A stretch of DNA of 18,571 nucleotides from CAZIMM01 sp964540415 (lineage in GTDB: Bacteria; Bacillota; Clostridia; Oscillospirales; Acutalibacteraceae): contig CAZIMM010000039.1 in NCBI GenBank assembly GCA_964540415.1, positions 1-18,571 of the forward strand, written 5' to 3'. Of the stretch, positions 14,358-18,571 are shown one piece after another (within the stretch, counting starts at the first letter, position 1; every line of letters begins with the position of its first letter). The translations under genes were made by a program, and so were the position numbers. The notes under the pieces were generated by a model that saw only the letters and a program-made list of their open reading frames with translations, did not search any database and was not told the DNA's origin.

Positions 14358-14802
14358 TTTTTTCCACCTTTTCAAAATATATAACATTGAGTTTATCTTT
14401 ATAAACCGGAGCGCCGTCTTCAATGCTGACAGAATCAAAGCCTCTCGTATAGAAAACATATTGTCCGTCTCTTATTTCCCAGAGATAATTCAGCTCCACT
14501 TCGGGTTTGTTGAAAACAAAAGTACCGTCCGCATTGAAGGTAAGCTTATAATCCGCGCCCTGACGCGAATTCATAAAATCCTCGTGGTTGTATTCTTTAC
14601 CGTCATAGATGCAGTGGGTTGCCTTCCACTCTCCGCACAGAGGATCATCCGCCCTGAGTGAATACGCACGTGATTCCTCCGCCTCACTTGCGGAAATCTC
14701 CTCGGGAGTCGGCTCATGCTCGGTTGAACATGAGGCAAGGGCAAAAAGGCAGCCGAATACTAACAACAACGGCAATACTCTTTTTTTAAATATACTTTTC
14801 AT
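14350..14802 (-). CDS. Putative lipoprotein, lipocalin-like C-terminal region
   Basis: The 150-residue product begins MKSIFKKRVLPLLLVFGCLF and continues ALASCSTE: a lipoprotein signal peptide with lipobox LASC and acylated C25. A short acidic linker (EPTPEEISASEAEESR) follows. Then comes a beta-rich region with the pattern LCGEWKATHCIYDGKEY ... KLTFNADGTFVFNKPE ... YLWEIRDGQYVFYT, typical of small lipocalin-like or stress-type lipoprotein domains; the ligand is unknown. The ATG at 14800-14802 follows AAGAAGG, which overlaps the stop region of the preceding gene 16 nt upstream. An in-frame ATG 42 nt earlier lies inside that gene and lacks a site. Its end overlaps the phosphoesterase start. Confidence 0.8.
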   Translation of the reverse strand: MKSIFKKRVLPLLLVFGCLFALASCSTEHEPTPEEISASEAEESRAYSLRADDPLCGEWKATHCIYDGKEYNHEDFMNSRQGADYKLTFNADGTFVFNKPEVELNYLWEIRDGQYVFYTRGFDSVSIEDGAPVYKDKLNVIYFEKVEKNG

Positions 14803-14818
14803 TGAACCAAAACCTTCT

Positions 14819-15958
14819 TTATGCTGCGGTTGTTGACGCGACACCGCTACCGGAGCTCATGCTCTTCCACACCATTTCTACCTTAGTACCGTCATAGGTG
14901 AACTGTTCACCCTGAACGTAACTCAGTGCTTCGAGATATTTGAACTTATTGCCGTCAGAATCCTTGCAGACGGCAAGTGCGCTGCAGAACGCCTCACGCA
15001 TGCCTTCGCTCGGAAATTCAATGGTGAAAACAGACTTCATGCCGGAACGGTCGGCGAATTTTTCAAGTTTTCCCGGAACATATGCTCCGCACCAGTTTGT
15101 CTGACCTGCATTGTAATAGAACAGTGATGAGCCGCCGTTGTAAAGCTTCAGCTTGACGCTCGGGCAAGCGCTCTCGTCCGCGAGCACATAGCCCGGCCCG
15201 TTGTTGACATAGATTCCGACCTCGGAGCCGATAAAGAGCTGAGAATACTGACCCTTTGTGAACTTGAATCTCCACCAGCTGCCGTTATAATAAAAAGATA
15301 CGTTGAGAGTATCATGGTACATCAGCATTGTGCCGTCGTTCCCCTGGGAGTCATACGAGCTTGTTGAGGTATGATTATCGTTTGTTGAATAATAATACTT
15401 CCCTTGCGCGTTATAGAAAAACTTATATTTTTTTGTGTTGTTGTTGAGGAAATCAACGCTCTTATCGTTGTTGACTCTTATTGTAAGTCCGGGGCAGGCT
15501 GTGTTTCCGGTTTTGATTGCCTCCTGCGGAGTTGTAACCGGCACGGTTGTCGGTGTTGCGGTTGTGGTCGGTGCTGCCGTAGTTGTCACCTTAACGGTTG
15601 TTTTTGGCTTTACGGTTGTTTTTACAACCCTCGTGGTAGTCACACGGCGGGTTGTCGATGCTTTTGTTGAAGCAATCGCGGCTGTTGTCAAAACCGGCTT
15701 TGTTGTCTCGGAGACAGTCGCCGTCTGTTCGGTGGTGAGGGCAGACACGGCATCGGTCACAGCGGCGGTAATGTCATACCAAAAGGTCGACATTCCGTCG
15801 TCCGTCGCGGAGTCGCTCAAAGAAACGGATTCGTCGGACACATCAATCGATGCGTCTGCAGGCTGTCCGAGAACTTTAATTCCGATGATTGTTATTCCGA
15901 CAATCAGCACTGCCGCTGCAAGAACAATGAGCATCGTCAGTTTTTGTGATTTGTCCAT
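14819..15958 (-). CDS. Membrane-anchored extracellular protein with Thr-rich stalk and duplicated domain
   Basis: I do not recognise the family. The 379-residue product has a short basic N-terminus and one membrane segment (about 8-30), so the rest is probably outside the cell. Residues about 72-150 form a Thr/Val/Ala-rich linker with many TTT and TTA runs, typical of a flexible surface stalk. Two related units follow, beginning ACPGLTIRVNNDKSVDFLNN (about 155) and ACPSVKLKLYNGGSSLFYYN (about 264). Both are rich in Tyr, Asn and Trp, and each opens with Ala-Cys-Pro, suggesting an internal duplication of a ligand- or wall-binding fold. It starts at ATG 15956-15958 behind ACGGTG, has a strong sigma-A promoter, and leads a surface operon with the lipoprotein and the phosphoesterase. 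Function unknown. Confidence 0.8.
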   Translation of the reverse strand: MDKSQKLTMLIVLAAAVLIVGITIIGIKVLGQPADASIDVSDESVSLSDSATDDGMSTFWYDITAAVTDAVSALTTEQTATVSETTKPVLTTAAIASTKASTTRRVTTTRVVKTTVKPKTTVKVTTTAAPTTTATPTTVPVTTPQEAIKTGNTACPGLTIRVNNDKSVDFLNNNTKKYKFFYNAQGKYYYSTNDNHTSTSSYDSQGNDGTMLMYHDTLNVSFYYNGSWWRFKFTKGQYSQLFIGSEVGIYVNNGPGYVLADESACPSVKLKLYNGGSSLFYYNAGQTNWCGAYVPGKLEKFADRSGMKSVFTIEFPSEGMREAFCSALAVCKDSDGNKFKYLEALSYVQGEQFTYDGTKVEMVWKSMSSGSGVASTTAA

Positions 15959-16008
15959 AAATTACACCGTCCTGTTCGGAAGATAATGGAATTGAAAAAG
16001 ATAACGGT

Positions 16009-16037
16009 ATTATATCAGTTTTATATAAAATAGTCAA
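16009..16037 (-). promoter_or_regulatory. Sigma-A promoter of the envelope operon
   Basis: On the minus strand, TTGACT (16032-16037), a 17-bp spacer and a perfect TATAAT (16009-16014). It is the best promoter match in the window together with that of nrdR. It gives a leader of about 45 nt before the Thr-rich protein gene. Confidence 0.85.
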
Positions 16038-16083
16038 CATCATGAGAGGCTATAATATTTACAATTTGTTTACAAAACACCCA

Positions 16084-16112
16084 TTGACAATTGAAAGCTT
16101 TGGGAATATTAT
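16084..16112 (+). promoter_or_regulatory. Sigma-A promoter of hrcA-grpE-dnaK
   Basis: A perfect TTGACA (16084-16089), a 17-bp spacer and TATTAT (16107-16112). The predicted start at about 16119 coincides with the beginning of the extended CIRCE palindrome, the expected layout for HrcA repression. Confidence 0.88.
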
Positions 16113-16118
16113 AAGGTG

Positions 16119-16155
16119 CAAGTTTAGCACTCCACCATATCGAGTGCTAAACTTG
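16119..16155. promoter_or_regulatory. CIRCE operator (HrcA binding site), extended arms
   Basis: The exact consensus TTAGCACTC (16124-16132), a 9-nt spacer and GAGTGCTAA (16142-16150). The symmetry continues five further bases on each side, giving 14-bp perfect arms (CAAGTTTAGCACTC and its complement). It overlaps the predicted transcription start and, in RNA, would also form a hairpin in the leader. Confidence 0.98.
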
Positions 16156-16184
16156 GCAAAATGATTGAAGGGAGAGGACGCCGA

Positions 16185-17207
16185 ATGGAAATGACGCCCC
16201 GTAAGCAAAAAATATTAGCGGCAGTCGTGGAGCTTTATATTGACACAGGCGAAGCGGTCGGCTCAAAGGCTCTTATGAGCAAGCTTGACATATCCGTGTC
16301 CTCCGCCACGATTCGCAACGAAATGTCAGAGCTGTCCGAAATGGGATACCTCTGTCAACCGCACACCTCAGCAGGCAGAATGCCCACACAAAAGGGTTAC
16401 AGATATTATGTTGACCGTCTGATGGGCACTCTTGAGCTGGACGAGGAAAAACGGCACAGCATCGAAGCGAGCATAAGACATACCCACGGCGACCCGGAAC
16501 GAGTGCTTGAGCGCGCAGGTGAGCTGCTTGCGGAAATGACAAATTGCGCGGCGGTTTCAACTATGCCGACGGGAAAAAAGGTCACGATACGCAGGGTTGA
16601 GCTTGTTCCAGTCGGAGCACGCACGGCAATGATTGCGGTGCTGACATCTTCGGGAATATTGAAGAGCAGAGTCTGCCGCTGTGATGCGGTTATAACACCC
16701 GAAATGGTTGAGAAGTTTTATTCCGTTGCGTCGGCGAATTTCATCAACCGCCCCGCTGAAGACATCGGAACGGCAATGCTGCAAACGCTCGTTGCCTCAC
16801 TCGGAGAATACGCGCTTGACATGTCCGCTTTCTTTGTGGTTCTTTCCGACCTTGCCAGAGACGCCTCGCACACCGAGGTGCTTCTCGAGGGTCAGACAAA
16901 TCTGCTTCAGCACAGAGAGCTGAACGCAAACGCAGGAGAGCTCATGGACTTTCTCGGCAAACTTGAACCGATTAGCAAGATATTCGCTCCCGTCGGCGGT
17001 CTGCACATAAGCATCGGAACGGAAAACGAATACCGTCAGTTGGAAAACTCCAGCGTCATTGTTTCGCCCTACAACGTGGACACAACACGTTCGGGCACAC
17101 TGGGCATCATCGGACCGACAAGGCTTGATTACGCCAGGTTGATACCGAGCATTCAGTTCCTCGCGGGTCTGGTCGGTACCCTGCTTAACGAGGCACTTGA
17201 AGAATAA
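16185..17207 (+). CDS. hrcA: Heat-inducible transcription repressor HrcA
   Basis: Repressor of class I heat-shock genes; it binds CIRCE and in B. subtilis needs GroEL to stay active. The 340-residue product has the usual length. An N-terminal winged helix (about 1-72) contains SSATIRNEMSELSEMGYLCQ, followed by the family signature HTSAGRMPTQKGYRYYVDRL. The dimerisation/GAF-like core follows, and the C-terminus carries GTLGIIGPTRLDYARLIP and the closing hydrophobic helix. The ATG at 16185 lies 7 nt after GAGAGG; an in-frame ATG at 16161 lacks a proper site. It is the first gene of hrcA-grpE-dnaK and is autoregulated through the CIRCE just upstream. Confidence 0.97.
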   Translation: MEMTPRKQKILAAVVELYIDTGEAVGSKALMSKLDISVSSATIRNEMSELSEMGYLCQPHTSAGRMPTQKGYRYYVDRLMGTLELDEEKRHSIEASIRHTHGDPERVLERAGELLAEMTNCAAVSTMPTGKKVTIRRVELVPVGARTAMIAVLTSSGILKSRVCRCDAVITPEMVEKFYSVASANFINRPAEDIGTAMLQTLVASLGEYALDMSAFFVVLSDLARDASHTEVLLEGQTNLLQHRELNANAGELMDFLGKLEPISKIFAPVGGLHISIGTENEYRQLENSSVIVSPYNVDTTRSGTLGIIGPTRLDYARLIPSIQFLAGLVGTLLNEALEE

Positions 17208-17219
17208 GGAGGACGTACA

Positions 17220-17765
17220 TTGGCAAAGGAAAAGAAAAAATCCGCCGCTGCCGCGGAGCAGCAGGATGAAAAAGTCAAAGCAACCGGGGAACCCGCCGTG
17301 ACGGAAGAAACCGAACAGGAGCCGACACCGGAGGAAAAGCTTGAAGCCGAGCTTGCTCAGAGCAACGACAACTATCTTCGTCTTGCCGCGGAATACAGTA
17401 ACTTCCGCAACCGCACTCAACGTGAAAAGGATGCTCTTGCAGGAGACGTGAAAGCAAATGTAATTTCGCAATTGCTTCCGATTCTCGACAATTTCGAGCG
17501 TGCGGCAGAAAATTCGGAGGCAAGTTTTGAAGATTATAAAAAGGGCGTTGAGATGACCTTTACGCAGTTCACCGACATTTTCGGCAAGCTCGGAGTTGAA
17601 ACCTTCGGCTCGCAGGGTGAAACGTTTGACCCGAAGTTACACAATGCAGTTATGCACACAGACAGTGAAGATTTTGAGGAGAACACAATTTCTAAGGTTT
17701 TTACAAAGGGCTATAAGCTCGGAGAAAGAATCATCCGCTGCGCAATAGTCGAGGTTGCAAACTGA
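17220..17765 (+). CDS. grpE: Nucleotide exchange factor GrpE
   Basis: Releases ADP from DnaK in the chaperone cycle, as a cytoplasmic dimer. The 181-residue product has a charged, disordered N-terminus (1-35), a long coiled-coil (about 36-100, with NYLRLAAEYSNFRNRTQREK) and the C-terminal beta domain (DPKLHNAVMH ... KGYKLGERIIRCAIVEVAN) that contacts the DnaK ATPase domain. The start is TTG at 17220-17222, 7 nt after GGAGG, so it uses a rare-type start codon despite being a core gene. It begins 12 nt after hrcA and is followed by dnaK. Confidence 0.97.
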   Translation: MAKEKKKSAAAAEQQDEKVKATGEPAVTEETEQEPTPEEKLEAELAQSNDNYLRLAAEYSNFRNRTQREKDALAGDVKANVISQLLPILDNFERAAENSEASFEDYKKGVEMTFTQFTDIFGKLGVETFGSQGETFDPKLHNAVMHTDSEDFEENTISKVFTKGYKLGERIIRCAIVEVAN

Positions 17766-17818
17766 TAAAGGTATTTACAAACAAAAATATTATTAAAATC
17801 TGAAAGGAAGCATTTATT

Positions 17819-18571
17819 ATGGCAAAGGTTATCGGTATTGATTTGGGAACTACAAATTCATGTGTCGCGGTTATTGAGGGCGGCGAGCCCGTTGTTATTG
17901 CAAACGCAGAGGGCGCCCGTACAACTCCGTCAGTCGTCGCATTCAGCAAGGACGGCGAGAGAATGGTCGGACAGGTTGCCAAACGTCAGGCCATCACCAA
18001 CCCCGACCGCACAGTTTCATCAATCAAAAGGCAGATGGGTTCGGATTTCGGCGTAAAAATTGACAGCAAGAGATACACTCCGCAGGAAATTTCCGCAATG
18101 GTTCTTCAAAAGCTCAAGGCGGACGCGGAAAGTTATCTCGGTGAAAAGGTCTACGAGGCAGTTATAACGGTTCCCGCGTATTTCACAGACGCACAGCGCC
18201 AGGCAACCAAGGATGCCGGCAAGATTGCCGGACTTGAAGTCAAGAGAATTATCAACGAGCCGACTGCGGCTGCGCTCGCATACGGCATTGATAAGGAAAA
18301 CGATCAGAAAATCATGGTATACGACCTCGGCGGCGGCACCTTCGATGTTTCTATTATTGAAATGGGCGACGGTGTTCAGGAGGTTCTCGCAACAGCCGGC
18401 AACAACCGTCTCGGCGGCGACGATTTTGACCAGAGAATCATTAACTGGCTTGCCGACGGCTTCAAAAAAGACAACGGCATTGACCTCAGAGGCGACAAGA
18501 TGGCTATGCAGCGCCTTAAAGAGGCTGCAGAAAAAGCCAAAATCGAGCTTTCCGGAGTTACAAGCTCCAAC
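17819..18571 (+). CDS. dnaK: Molecular chaperone DnaK (Hsp70), N-terminal part, cut by window edge
   Basis: ATP-dependent chaperone. Only the first 251 codons, part of the nucleotide-binding domain, are in the window. Visible Hsp70 signatures are IGIDLGTTNSCVAV near the start, VPAYFTDAQRQATKDAG, NEPTAAALAYG and the second phosphate loop DLGGGTFDVSI. Sub-domain I lacks the roughly 24-residue insertion of Gram-negative DnaK (the text runs RTVSSIKRQMG), which fits a Firmicutes origin. The ATG at 17819-17821 follows AAGGAAG. The 53-nt gap after grpE is A/T-rich and has no visible promoter or hairpin, so expression depends on the hrcA promoter and CIRCE. dnaJ would be expected beyond the edge. Confidence 0.98.
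   Translation, partial: MAKVIGIDLGTTNSCVAVIEGGEPVVIANAEGARTTPSVVAFSKDGERMVGQVAKRQAITNPDRTVSSIKRQMGSDFGVKIDSKRYTPQEISAMVLQKLKADAESYLGEKVYEAVITVPAYFTDAQRQATKDAGKIAGLEVKRIINEPTAAALAYGIDKENDQKIMVYDLGGGTFDVSIIEMGDGVQEVLATAGNNRLGGDDFDQRIINWLADGFKKDNGIDLRGDKMAMQRLKEAAEKAKIELSGVTSSN

Noticed and set aside
15540..15670. Possible tandem DNA repeats with GTTGT/GGTTG units
   Set aside because: These are the codons of the Thr/Val-rich stalk of the protein at 14819-15958; there is no regular period, so I treat it as a low-complexity protein linker.
16797..17471. Minus-strand frame of 224 codons opposite hrcA and grpE
   Set aside because: Shadow of two securely identified genes; no ribosome binding site or promoter.
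1..18571. CRISPR arrays, IS elements, phage genes, retrons or anti-phage modules
   Set aside because: No regularly spaced repeats, transposase, reverse transcriptase, nuclease-defence or toxin-antitoxin pattern was seen; nearly all sequence is accounted for by the genes listed.

Overview
The window looks like the chromosome of a spore-forming Clostridia species, probably Oscillospirales/Ruminococcaceae-like. The evidence is an intact spoIIGA-sigE pair, a DacF-type D-Ala-D-Ala carboxypeptidase, a CIRCE-controlled hrcA-grpE-dnaK operon, Gram-positive sigma-A promoters (nearly all with 17-bp spacers), strong GGAGG ribosome binding sites and frequent TTG starts. I see no phage, IS element, CRISPR array or other mobile element. 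Species-level placement cannot be made from sequence reading alone.

Left part (1-4492): on the minus strand a partial P-loop gene lies downstream of pgi, with dacF upstream of pgi. dacF is divergent from mtaB (plus strand), and their promoters share about 100 bp. mtaB seems to start at an ATC codon. mtaB and tmcAL (minus) converge and overlap by 20 nt at their 3' ends.

Sporulation block (4473-7334): spoIIGA and sigE overlap by 44 nt and are followed by tmcAL with its own promoter; sigG is not next to them. An intrinsic terminator (7376-7422) separates this block from an upstream minus-strand operon: class II aldolase, a YhhN/lysoplasmalogenase gene interrupted by one in-frame TAG, and a 474-residue polytopic membrane protein of unknown function (10724 down to 7444).

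Centre (10840-12845): nrdR, divergent from the aldolase operon and with a candidate NrdR box at its promoter, is followed by an iron-type alcohol dehydrogenase. Next comes a single tRNA-Leu(CAA) with its own promoter, a perfect 12-bp inverted repeat across its predicted transcription start, and a strong terminator.

Right part (12856-18571): a minus-strand envelope operon encodes a Thr-rich anchored protein, a lipoprotein and a secreted calcineurin-like phosphoesterase, and ends at its own terminator. It is divergent from hrcA-grpE-dnaK, which has an extended CIRCE operator (14-bp arms); dnaK runs off the right edge. Most of the window is ordinary core genome. The observations most worth checking are the palindrome at the tRNA-Leu promoter, the amber codon in yhhN, the ATC start of mtaB, the candidate NrdR boxes and the two unrecognised membrane/envelope gene sets.
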